DNA from: Nemertoderma westbladi
Lineage: Eukaryota > Xenacoelomorpha > Nemertodermatida > Nemertodermatidae
Assembly: GCA_032718475.1 (NCBI GenBank)
Contig: JAUCBJ010000909.1
Coordinates: forward strand, 1 to 41,544
Direction: 5' to 3'
DNA: 41,544 bases
How positions within the stretch are numbered: position 1 is the stretch's first letter; every line of letters starts with the position of its first letter. Position numbers and translations under genes: made by a program. Positions 25,668-34,214 of this stretch are shown here, piece by piece. The notes beneath the pieces are model-generated. The model was not told where the DNA came from. It ran no database searches and worked only from the letters and a program-made list of their open reading frames with translations.

Positions 25668-25702
25668 GTTAAAACGTACCCTATATTCGGGTACGTTTTA
25701 AC
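25668..25702. repeat. Perfect 14-bp hairpin with 7-nt loop
   Basis: gttaaaacgtaccc pairs with gggtacgttttaac across the loop tatattc. Further copies of acgtaccc and gggtacgtttt lie just outside at about 25641 and 25720, so the box occurs twice in each orientation within 90 bp. Confidence 0.85.
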
Positions 25703-25803
25703 CAGGCACCAGGCAGCCAGGGTACGTTTTCACTTCTGCACTTGTTCCCAGCTAGTTCTGTAGTTCTTGATACTGGGTTATCGTTCATATGCGTACCTCT
25801 GGC

Positions 25804-25850
25804 AAAAGAAGCAGGTTAAGTGGTGGTGTTTTCTAACCAAAACAATAAAT
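25804..25850 (+). repeat. Dispersed repeat family copy 3
   Basis: Shows agaagcaggttaagtggtgg, then ctaaccaaaacaataaa, inside the MITE-like element. Confidence 0.7.
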
Positions 25851-25895
25851 TAATCTCCATTAAATTAACGGAAAGCAAAAACACCAAAAAAAACA

Positions 25896-25935
25896 CCGAA
25901 AAAAACCAAAACAATAAACAATATCTCAATAACAT
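25896..25935 (+). repeat. Dispersed repeat family copy 4 (3' part)
   Basis: Contains aaccaaaacaataaacaa followed by tatctcaata, matching the downstream half of copy 1. The upstream box is missing. Confidence 0.6.
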
Positions 25936-26780
25936 AGGGTATTTCATACTTACAGTCTTATTTTTGCAATACGAAAATACCAGAGGTACGCATATGAACT
26001 ATAACTTGATACTGTGATAGGCCTACCCACTACCGGTACTTTTTTTAAATGTTCCAAAACATGTTAGCTATCAATTAAGGTCTGAAGGTTCTGGAACAAA
26101 TTTTTTTGTTCTAGAACATTTTGTTAAAATAAAAAATGTAGGCCTATATCTTCTCTTCTCTAGGCCTATACATCTTACTCTTACGTCTTATTGCTCTATA
26201 TTTTGTATAAAAAAAACCGCCGGTAGCTAGTAAATAATTACTAATTACCCTGCCTGCATACAGTAACAAGAATTACTAGGCCTGCCGGCACTGTTGGGGT
26301 GGAAGTGGAAGCTACAATGCAGCAATGACTCAATTATTCCAGACAAATTTAATTGAGGATTAAATTATAATTTAAATTGTTTTACTAGCTAATAAAAAGT
26401 AGGTAGGCCTACCCAAGTAGGCCCTACTACAGGACAGGTAGCTAACCCTAACACCAGAACAAAAAATCTATTATTACAGTATTCGTTACCGCCTACCGGC
26501 ATACCGGTACCATCTTACTGTCAGGTCAAATATTTGTTCTAGAACAAAAACCTCATATTACAGTATTAAGAGCCATTTTCACAATCAAAGATTGGACAAA
26601 TTTGCGGCGTTTGCGAAGTTTGTCAGTTTATGAGGCCAATATCTGAATATACGTTCTGATGGTATTACCGGTACGGTTCATAAAAAAAATATTCCTGACG
26701 TTATCGAAATTCGCGAAGAATCTGTCAGTTTCTGTGCCCTACTCCAGGTACTCTACTGCCAGACTATATAGGTATAGATA

Positions 26781-26807
26781 GATATATATATATATATATA
26801 GATATAT
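26781..26807. repeat. (AT)n microsatellite at element border
   Basis: A gatatatat…atatagatatat run lies directly outside the left inverted terminus of the following element. A similar AT tract lies outside the right end (29586-29620), so it could be either a shared target or an extension of the inverted repeats. Confidence 0.8.
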
Positions 26808-27335
26808 AGGGTTGACTATTCAAATTCCGGACAAAATTTCATTTTTTTTTAATTTGGGACACTTTAAATTGCATTAATCCTTGATATTATGTTTGCAACT
26901 GTACAAGATGCTATTGTAGTTCACTATAAAACCAAATTGTTACCACTCAGTTCAACTGTTTAGTTGTAACTGGGTGGTTTTCATTTTATAAATTGACTGT
27001 CCGGAATTTGACTACCTGGTAAAATACCGGACATGTATATAATTCCGGACAATGCCTTTTATTAGATGTGAGAGTTGATGTGAGGGTTGATATTAGGGCT
27101 ATTTTAATAATTAAATTAAACTTTATTTCCATTAGTTTAGGTATCTGGCAGTCTGGGTGTATTACATACAGCCATTTTACTCCTGTACTCAGTTCTGAAG
27201 TTATGCAATGCTTTATGTTTTGCATACCCACCCCAGATAGGGGGCCCATGTGAAGAATACCAGACTTTCTGCCGTTATATTTCACTTTGCAATTACCCCC
27301 ATGTGAAGAATACCAGGTTTTCACCAAAAACACAG

Positions 27336-27370
27336 ATTACAGGAGGGCTGAATCTAACCAAAACAATAAA
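27336..27370 (+). repeat. Dispersed repeat family copy 5
   Basis: attacaggagggctgaatct followed by aaccaaaacaataaa, a shortened copy 24 bp before the LINE target duplication. Confidence 0.6.
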
Positions 27371-27405
27371 CGAATTAGTATATGTGTACAGGTTAGGCTA
27401 TAAGA

Positions 27406-27951
27406 AAGGCTACAGGAAAGGCATGGACAGCCTTGAATAGGCTTTCCAGGATTTGGAAGTCACCGAGAATTAATCGGAAACTTAAGGTCCGATTATTTAG
27501 AGCAGCAGTAGTTCCAGTACTCCTCTATGCAGTCTATGGGAGTCCATCCTGGGCTCTAACTGCTGAGGACACCAAATCTCTGGATGGCACATTCACAAGA
27601 ATGCTACGCCGGGTTCATTGTGTCAAGTACATGCACACATCTCCAACCAGACACTATATAGCATTGGAGGTGTCAAACAAAATCGCCTCCGCTTTGCAGG
27701 ACATTGCTTTCGCCGTGAGGACCAGCCAGTTCATAATCTTGTACTTTGGCAGCCTCATGGAGTGAATAAGCATGGTGGACAGCCCATGACTTTCTTGAGA
27801 CGCATCTTAAAAGGACACTGGTCTTGAAGATGCAGATGATCTAGCAAATGTCATGGGTGATAGGGAGTTGTGGCGGCGCAATTTTGTCGACAAGCCGGCA
27901 CAGCATTCTTAAAAATGCAGCTGCAATGCAGCATGCCGATACTAGTAGTAG
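27406..27951 (+). pseudogene. 5'-truncated LINE with RT C-terminus, 12-bp target duplications
   Basis: The insert is bracketed by taggctataaga at 27394-27405 and 27952-27963. It begins inside the RT with GKAWTALNRLSRIWKS and LKVRLFRAAVVPVLLYA, then TAEDTKSLDGTFTRMLRRV. It continues in other frames through RLRFAGHCFRREDQPVHNLV and LEDADDLANVMGDRELWRRN, so at least two frameshifts are present. The YLG and YADD regions were never copied, as expected of 5' truncation during target-primed reverse transcription. The 3' end is a non-coding tail ending actagtagtagt, a TAG-repeat tail. The same tail occurs at 36172. The motifs suggest an RTE-like lineage, not assigned firmly. Confidence 0.88.
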
Positions 27952-28204
27952 TAGGCTATAAGACAGAAATAAGCGGTATAAAACACTTAATAAAGATATA
28001 TTTAAAAAAATATAAAATCTTCATATATAAAATTCCAATAAAAAGTCGACCGAAAAGTTAAATCCTGGTATTCTTCACATGGGCGGGATAGGGGGTGGGG
28101 GGACTTTCAACGCAATAATAATGATCCCTCTCCATGAAATTCGACACAAATAACAGTTCGATTACTCCCATAAATAAAACTATAACCTGTTCTATTGTGT
28201 TCCA

Positions 28205-28247
28205 TTTATTGTTTTGGTTAGAAATACGTGTCACTATAATCTGCTCA
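28205..28247 (-). repeat. Dispersed repeat family copy 6 (reverse)
   Basis: On the minus strand it reads gagcagattatagtgacacg, then ctaaccaaaacaataaatgg. It is the only reverse-oriented copy seen. Confidence 0.6.
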
Positions 28248-28850
28248 TTCAGTCATTCGTGTCATTTGACATTTCCCTAAATTGAGAATTTAACATTGAA
28301 GCGAAATATTCATTCACCAACAGACCAAGATGGGATTTGCGAACAGTTAGCAGTTGCTGATAATTGAAACTATTATAAATTAAACAAAGTTGTTCTAGAG
28401 TTACTACAGTCTGACAGTGCTATGGTTGTTGGCAGACATTACATGGATTGGAAATATCACCAAACGCATTCCTTATGACGTATATATTTCTCAATGTTTG
28501 GATCAATTATCGATGGGGCTCCTCTCCCAAATTGTCTATTTGACGATTTATAGAATTTAACCTGTATCTTGCGGTTATAACCCAGCGCCATCGTAATAGG
28601 TACCGCCTATAATATATATGATACACCTACTGGAATATATATTATATATATAGTTCTGTAGTTATGCCTAAAGCGTTCCAGGTTCTGCTGGCTAGCTGGC
28701 TTATAAAAAGTACTGTTTAGACATATCACAAAAGATAGACAAGTAGACTTGGCGAGCCTTTATTGGTAATAATAATAAGCACACAATTTATGCAATAGGC
28801 AATCAACACGCAGCTAGCAACTTTTGAAATTTGGTGATGCTTGAATCTAT

Positions 28851-29455
28851 CTATGCAGTCCTGCAAAAGCGGAGGCGGCTCCGCCCTAGAGTCAAGCTAG
28901 GGGAGATTGATGGAACACCTCCAATTTTGTATAGAGTCTGATTAGAGATGTGTTCATTGTACTTGAAACAATGAACCCGGCGCAGCATTCTTGTGAAAGT
29001 ACCATCCAGATATATGGTATCCTCAGCAGTTAGAGCTCCAGCATGGACTCCCATAAGAGTAATGGCACTATTGCTGCTCTAAACAATCGAACCTTAAGGT
29101 TATGTTTTATTCTATGGTCCCATAGTCTGTCCAAATCATGGACAGACTATTTAACGCTGCCCATGCCTTCCCCTTACGTATCCGAAGGTCTTCACCTGAC
29201 TTTCTGATCCACGATCCCAAGTAACAGAAGTCATACACGTGCTCAAGAAAGCCCCGTTGCGTTTGTCCGTAGAGCTTGTGCCCTTACGATCAGACATTTC
29301 TTGAGGGCTGTCTAGGTTGACTGTGATTATTTTGGTCTTCTTGGAATTTACAAAAAGACCAACACTAGAAGCAACCTGCTCCAATTGGCAGAGAAGCCTT
29401 TGGCTGTTTGGGCTCCCTCTAGTGATTCTGACAGTACCTCTAAGTCATCAGTGAT
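28851..29455 (-). pseudogene. Second LINE RT fragment of the same family, inverted
   Basis: Reading from 29455 leftward, the pieces are ITDDLEVLSESLEGA (the x-A/T-DD catalytic region, altered), LEQVASSVGLFVNSKKTKII, then in another frame YLGSWIRKSGEDLRIRKGKA followed by WAALNSL, and finally LDGTFTRMLRRVHC and RLRF near 28860. These match the copy at 27406 where they overlap (for example LDGTFTRMLRRVHC). Several frameshifts and stops separate the pieces, so this copy is older or more damaged. It includes an earlier RT segment that the 27406 copy lacks. No tail or target duplication is visible, and the 3' part after RLRF appears deleted. Confidence 0.8.
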
Positions 29456-29623
29456 CAAAGTCTATAGGCTATTGTACAAAGTCAGATATTAATTCCATAG
29501 TTTGTACCAATGAAATTTAAATTTGTCCGTAATTTGACCATGGTGTCCGGAATTTGATTTGTCCGGAATTTAAAGAGTTAACCCTATATCTATACATATA
29601 TATACCTATATATAGATATAGGC

Positions 29624-29818
29624 CTACAATCTGACAATGTACAGATGTAGACCTGGGTCCTGGACCTGGACACACTCTGACACTTGGCTGTTGGCTGCTT
29701 GGAAATCTAAACTTCTCTTGACAGCTTGCAGTTTGAATTCATTCAGCCACATTTCTGCATTTAGCCAATTGGATATACTTGCCCAGAGACCTTTCTTGCT
29801 TTCTAGGCTAGTAGGCAT
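29624..29818 (-). other. Short open frame of unknown significance
   Basis: A 64-codon minus-strand frame (WLNAEMWLNEFKLQAVKRSL, DFQAANSQVSECVQV) has an amphipathic, coding-like composition rather than repeat-like sequence. An acceptor-like ttataattcag lies about 12 bp before the ATG, and cag|gtctac could be a donor near 29650. I recognise no family. It could be a single exon, an old LINE piece, or chance. Confidence 0.2.
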
Positions 29819-30024
29819 TTTAATGTAAATTACTGAATTATAATACCGGCTGACCGGTACGACGAGAAACGGAGAAAGGAAAGGAAGGGCTTAACCAGCC
29901 AAGCTCAGACGCTATGCTAAGCTAAACTTGATAAAGTGCTTGTGCGTGCACTGCACTGCAGTGCATACTCAGATACTGCACTGCATAGGCAGATAGGCCT
30001 CTGTCTGTTAGGCCTACTCTGCTG

Positions 30025-30110
30025 GTCTGTCTGTCTGTCTGTGCGTGCATCCCGGATATGTCACCGCCCAGCTGTCTGTCTGTTGTCTGTCTATCCGTCT
30101 GTCCTGTCCG
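30025..30110. repeat. Interrupted CTGT microsatellite
   Basis: Two runs of ctgtctgt (30025-30043 and 30072-30110) lie just left of the next LINE. A 14-bp palindrome, tgcactgcagtgca, lies nearby at 29952. Confidence 0.7.
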
Positions 30111-30230
30111 TGCCCTGGTGCTGTGGTGCCTTTTCTGCAGTACAGCAACCTGCCAACAGCATGCCAACTGTTATATTTATAATTTAGTAATGGTTGTGTA
30201 TTGATTCCGTAGATTTCATGTTGATTATAA

Positions 30231-30977
30231 CTATTCATCATAACTAAGCATACATCCACTACTGGAATCGTCATAGACTCAAATTGCATCTCACTGAAGC
30301 TCGCAGATGATGCCAATGTTCTCTATTCCCATAACAATGCAAATGTTATTTCTGCGGTTCTCTCATCGAAACTAAATAATATATTCATGTGGGCAACCGA
30401 CAATAAACTATCACTAAACTTTGGAAAAACAAAGAGTATTCTGTTTGGGACCCACCAACGCGTGAATTCTGCAGAACCATTAGACATCGAGTGTGCGAGT
30501 AAAAAAATAGAACAACAAACGTCAGTGAAATATCTTGGCTGTATGTTGAAATCGTCTCTATCAGGAAATCCTATGGCATCGAAGGTGATTAAACGAGGCA
30601 ACTCGACTCTTCGTTTTCTTTATCGTAAGAGTGCCCTGCTTGATTATGAAACCAAACGGTTGTTATGTAACACCCTGATTCAACCTCACTTAGACTTTGT
30701 TGCATCATGCTGGTATTCCAGTGCCAGCAAACAGCTAAAAAGCCAATTACATGCACTTCAACGAAAGTGCGTGCGATTTTGTCTGAGTTTACACCGGCGA
30801 GAGCACGTAACCGTCCAGCACTTCGCGGAGATGGCGTGGCTACCCTTAGACTACCGTATCGACCAAACTATCGTCACCCATATGTATCGCATTACTCGAG
30901 AGCTTTCGCCGCCTTACCTGAGATCCCTCGTTACACTCAATACGGCCAACATCAATCTAAGAGGCAACACGCACAGG
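30231..30977 (+). pseudogene. LINE reverse transcriptase, upstream part
   Basis: One open frame runs from 30231 to the insertion point. It contains LKLADDANVLYSHNN, the A-D-D catalytic box with L in place of the usual F/Y. It then has MWATDNKLSLNFGKTKSILF, VKYLGCMLKSSLSG (YLG motif), and the thumb region TLIQPHLDFVASCWYSSASK followed by LQRKCVRFCLSL. The frame is undisturbed for about 249 codons, so the copy was fairly young when interrupted. It stops artificially one codon pair inside the inserted element. The N-terminal RT, endonuclease and ORF1 are missing through 5' truncation. The motifs fit the Jockey/CR1/L2 superfamily broadly. Confidence 0.9.
30970..30977. repeat. Left 8-bp target-site duplication
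   Basis: cgcacagg, repeated at 33520-33527. It falls on codon boundaries of the interrupted RT. Confidence 0.9.
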
Positions 30978-31029
30978 CCCTATTGAAAAGTTTTATTTTC
31001 TGCGCCGAACGCGGCGCCGGGTGCCTAAA

Positions 31030-31200
31030 ATCCTGCGCCGGCTCGGTGCAAAACCACGCCGGGTGCAAAAAATCCTGCGCCGGCTCTGTGCAAAACCACG
31101 CCGGGTGCAAAAAATCCTGCGCCGGCTCTGTGCAAACCCACGCCCATGCCAGGTGCAAAAATCCTGCGCCGGCTCTGTGCAATGCAAAACGCTGCGCCGG
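31030..31200. repeat. GC-rich 42-bp subterminal tandem repeat
   Basis: The unit is cggctctgtgcaaaaccacg followed by ccgggtgcaaaaaatcctgc and gc. Two clean 42-bp copies (31039-31080 and 31081-31122), a 47-bp variant and a partial copy are present. Confidence 0.85.
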
Positions 31201-31230
31201 GTGAAAAATCTTCCACCGGCTCTTTAAAGC

Positions 31231-32055
31231 TGCACCGGGCTGACTGGTATAAAACATAAAATATGCCTGTTAGACTGTACAGTACCTGTCTGCCTGTAGT
31301 TTATTCGGTTATCTATAATACTGCAACTGCACTAATTGCTAATCCGAGTTGTTACTTAAACGAACGAAAGTTGTGGGTGGGTGAAATGAAAATAAGGATA
31401 CAGAGACGGAAAACCTTAAAGACAAATGCAACAAGTACAGTAGGTACGTTGTTTTATTCCAAAAAGTGTAACATTACGAAACAACTACTTAAGAAACACT
31501 GCATGTAAATTTTTGTTGTCAAGTAAAGTGTACATTTTTTGAAATTACTCAAATGTTACAATATGAATTATAGAAAGAATATTAAAGACTACTTCAGTAG
31601 GCCTAGTCCTTGTATTTATGTACTACGTTCTACTTTACTACATACTACGTACTGTGGTACATTCTTTGCTACAGATACGGTATGTCTGAATGAATAATGA
31701 CTAGCTGTATGTTATGTTATGTTATTAATATCGCCAGAATAACAATAAAATATTAATTTTTGCACATGTACGTACACGTATAGTAGATTAAAATAAAATG
31801 AACACATATCTGCAAAGTACGCTAATAAGCGTATTGCTGTACTGTTGTCTGATTGTAATAAAAATACGGATAATAGTATTCAGGTAAAATTAGTAAAATA
31901 TTTAAAATTATAGTTTATTTACAGTACTTACAGTTGGTGCATATTAATTATTAAAAAAAAAATGAAATTACAGTAAAATTAAATTAAAAAACGGCAAAGC
32001 ATACTTACAGTAGGTTCAAGGGCTTCAACAACATACAGTACTAAAGGCAAACATA
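31231..32055. other. AT-rich core of the inserted element
   Basis: No gene is recognisable. It is enriched in tacagta/tactgta and tacgta words (for example 31600-31680), with a short frame at 31263-31508 lacking any motif. Confidence 0.4.
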
Positions 32056-32462
32056 TTAATAAGGACCAAGGGTATTACGTGCATTAACAACACTTTCCGG
32101 TAATGGTAAAGGATTCCAAATGTTTACAACGCTGTCTACAAAGTTGTTGCGTGTTAGCATTGGTGGAGTTAGGAACGAAACTGGAAGAAATTACATCGCT
32201 CAATTTTGTCAATCCCGTTGATAAACTTGTAGGCCTATGTTGTTATAAGGTCGGCTAGTCCTAGTACACGGCGATATATTAATGTCGGTAGTTTGAGTGC
32301 AAGTAGTCGGTTTTCATATGACAACTCAGCCAGCGATAGTACAACAAACTGTACAAGGCGAGTGACCACACGGTGTTGTACTCGTTCAAGACGTTCAATA
32401 TTTATCATGTCGGAGGAATGGCGAACAAACAACTGTGTCGTATTAAAGGAGAGGCCGAACAA
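32056..32462 (-). pseudogene. RT C-terminal fossil inside the insertion
   Basis: On the minus strand the first frame (32462-32235) reads INIERLERVQHRVVTRLV and then LSYENRLLALKLPTLIYRRV, the classic IE-x-VQRR ... LSYexRLxxLxLPTLxYRR block of CR1/L2-like elements. After a frameshift the tail reads NNFVDSVVNIWNPLPLPESV followed by VNARNTLGPY to a stop at 32056, matching the RVVNxWNxLP C-terminus. It is a different LINE family from the RT that surrounds it. Confidence 0.82.
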
Positions 32463-33180
32463 AGGATTTGTATAACAGGGTCAGAGGGTAAACATCGGAG
32501 CTTCCAAATACGTAAAAGTTCTTCGTATTAAATGTACGACTCGCATGGCGCGGGCTGGAGTCTTTGTGCTGTGATGCTGTGAAGGACAAGTCTGGTGTAA
32601 ATGTAATTCCAAAATCGCGTTCCTCGGTCAGTCGGTTGCCGATAAAAGTGTCCGTCCATTCATTGTGTAAAAAGTAGTTGCTTGGGGATTTCTAGAACCT
32701 ATATGCATGCATGACCTTGCACTTGGAGTCATTGAACTGTAATTTCCAATGGTTACACATGTGTGTCGGTAATAAATTGTTTCATTATCAATAGTGCCAT
32801 AGTATAAGTCGTTTTGTTTTATTCACTGTTCAACTTCATTCTGTCTGCCTGTTTTATTATATGTTCAGTTTTATTTATTACGCTTCTATGACAGCGGTGT
32901 CTCCATCCAAATAATATAAATATAATATAAATATAGCTTATACAATACAGCAATATTATGTAAATAAATAAACTGACTATGACCAATAGCAATAATGACT
33001 GATCAGCTGATAGCTGGAACTGTGATAGCCTACCTGCCTACTGCATAACAGCATAAGGTTAAATACGTAAATAAATGACCAGTTTGCAGTCAGCCTGTGC
33101 AGCAGTGCTGCAGTGTGAGTTTCTTTTCTGCCTCATGCATGGCCAGTTGTTATTGTGTTGCTGTGCTGTTGGTCTGATGA
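32463..33180. other. Rest of the insertion core
   Basis: The stretch just right of 32463 may be the diverged upstream continuation of the RT fossil, but I cannot read motifs there. The remainder is AT-rich with no gene seen. Confidence 0.35.
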
Positions 33181-33519
33181 ACGCATATCTGCTGTCTCAG
33201 TCTCACTGTCTGCCTGGTGCTAGGTTCGGCTGATTTCTGCGCCAGGCAAATATGTACGCCGGGTGTGCTGGGCTGATTACTGCTCCGGCGCCAGGTCAAT
33301 TTCTGCAGCGTCGACGCCGGGAATATTTCGACGCCTGCTGCGCCGAGCGCAGCATCTCTACCATTGCCAGTGCTCCGCCGGCTACGCCGGCGTAGCACAT
33401 CTCTGCGCCGACCCTTCCGGCTCACTGCCCGGCGTAGCACATTTCTGCGCCAGCTCCCGGCGCAAGTTCTAGTGCTGCGCCGAACGTGCTCGGTGTACAT
33501 GTAAAACTTTTCAATAGGG

Positions 33520-33527
33520 CGCACAGG
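33520..33527. repeat. Right 8-bp target-site duplication
   Basis: cgcacagg, identical to 30970-30977. Confidence 0.9.
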
Positions 33528-33719
33528 GCCGTCGTCCCACGCCGTAAAACCGTATCAGGCACAGAGTGCTTCTCGTTTGCGGCGCCAAAACTCTGGAATA
33601 AGCTCCCTGATGACATCAAAAACAGTGTGTCACTAGAAAGCTTCAAACATAGCGTAAAAAAGTACTACTTCTTTAAACTACTATCAGGCGACAAATCAAA
33701 CTATATTTATTTTTTTTAA
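33528..33719 (+). pseudogene. LINE reverse transcriptase, C-terminal part
   Basis: This frame continues the RT interrupted at 30977 with no frame change. It reads AVVPRRKTVSGTECFSFAAP then KLWNKLPDDIKNSVSLESFK, the conserved F-x-x-AP-x-LWN-x-LP block that closes many LINE RTs, and ends in a lysine/aromatic tail at a TAA stop. An apparent upstream start at 33486 lies in the inserted element and is spurious. Confidence 0.9.
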
Positions 33720-34214
33720 AAACTTTTAGATAATTAACAATCATAGTAAATATTTACAAATAAACTCAGTCTCTTTACTGCTTCTAGATCATTATTTTTA
33801 GATATTTTAATTAAATCTTACATTGTATTGCACTTTTCATATATTTTATTTTATTTATTTTATTTAATTAAATTTTTACTCTCATGCCGTATTTGATGAG
33901 CGCTAATTAATAGAATGAATTTTAAATAGGACCCCCATGGAAACGAGGTATAACCTCATGGGGCTATCCTAGGTGCACCATATTATTTTTAAATAGTGTT
34001 ACTGTGTTAACAGGTTAACGTTATTTTTAATTTTGTTGTAAATGTTGTCAGAATGCTGGAACGTTATGCAGGGCCGATCATTAAGTATGTCTATTTATGC
34101 TGTCAATTTTAATATGTTTCGTAATTTTAATATGCTTTGTGTTCGTTTTACAGTAGGCACTATTACTATAATTTGGCGTCCAATAAAAAACTTCAACTTC
34201 AACTTCAACTTCAT
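33720..34214 (+). other. LINE 3' UTR with hairpin and (cttcaa)n tail
   Basis: A hairpin lies at 33933-33963: outer stem CCCCAT/ATGGGG and inner stem GAGGT/ACCTC around the loop ATA. AATAAA is at 34182 and the hexanucleotide tail follows at 34191-34214. 3' hairpins of this kind can be recognition elements for LINE RTs; that role is inferred here. Confidence 0.75.

Larger units (their letters stand above)
25777..26003. mobile_element. MITE-like element with 20-bp perfect inverted ends
   Basis: gttcatatgcgtacctctgg (25783-25802) is exactly the reverse complement of 25980-25999. The ten-base direct repeat cttgatactg flanks the unit at 25767-25776 and 26004-26013, a candidate target-site duplication. 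The roughly 227-bp interior carries no real gene. It includes dispersed-repeat copies at 25804 and 25896. The 65-codon plus-strand frame here is A-rich repeat translation. Confidence 0.7.
26808..29585. mobile_element. 2.8-kb element with terminal inverted repeats and ccggaca subterminal boxes
   Basis: The left end is agggttgactattcaaattc followed by cggacaaa; the right end is the complementary tttgtccggaatttaaagag followed by ttaaccct. This gives terminal inverted repeats of about 28 bp with a few mismatches. Boxes of the form gtccggaattt/attccggac recur inside each end: 26999-27052 on the left, 29548-29571 on the right. Such subterminal repeats are common transposase-binding sites. No transposase frame is visible. 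The interior holds two LINE fragments, an inverted pair of cccatgtgaagaataccag boxes (27246/27299 versus 28064) and two dispersed-repeat copies. The target duplication is unresolvable in the flanking AT repeat. The superfamily is unknown. Confidence 0.65.
30978..33519. mobile_element. 2,542-bp class II-type insertion with 18-bp inverted ends
   Basis: The ends are ccctattgaaaagtttta (30978-30995) and its exact reverse complement (33502-33519). The flanking cgcacagg duplications are 8 bp, the size made by hAT, P and Merlin transposases. Inside each end is a GC- and CpG-rich arm full of gcgccgg (about 31000-31230 and 33220-33500), in contrast with an AT-rich core. The core contains an unrelated minus-strand RT fossil, and no transposase is recognisable. 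The element therefore looks like a non-autonomous foldback-type element that has picked up other DNA. Frames over the GC arms are translation of repeats. Confidence 0.88.

Noticed and set aside
26986-27333. 115-codon minus-strand frame
   Set aside because: It lies across repeat boxes of the TIR element and has no recognisable domain or codon signature.
29922-30316. Frames over the CTGT-rich region (TDRQTTDRQ)
   Set aside because: They are low-complexity translations of the microsatellite.
30952-31257. Several overlapping frames on both strands rich in AGAGF and KILRRLCAK
   Set aside because: They are translations of the 42-bp GC-rich tandem repeat at the left end of the inserted transposon.
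33150-33646. Arginine-rich frames on the minus strand and alanine/cysteine-rich frame on the plus strand
   Set aside because: They cover the right GC-rich arm of the same transposon and the opposite strand of the RT tail.
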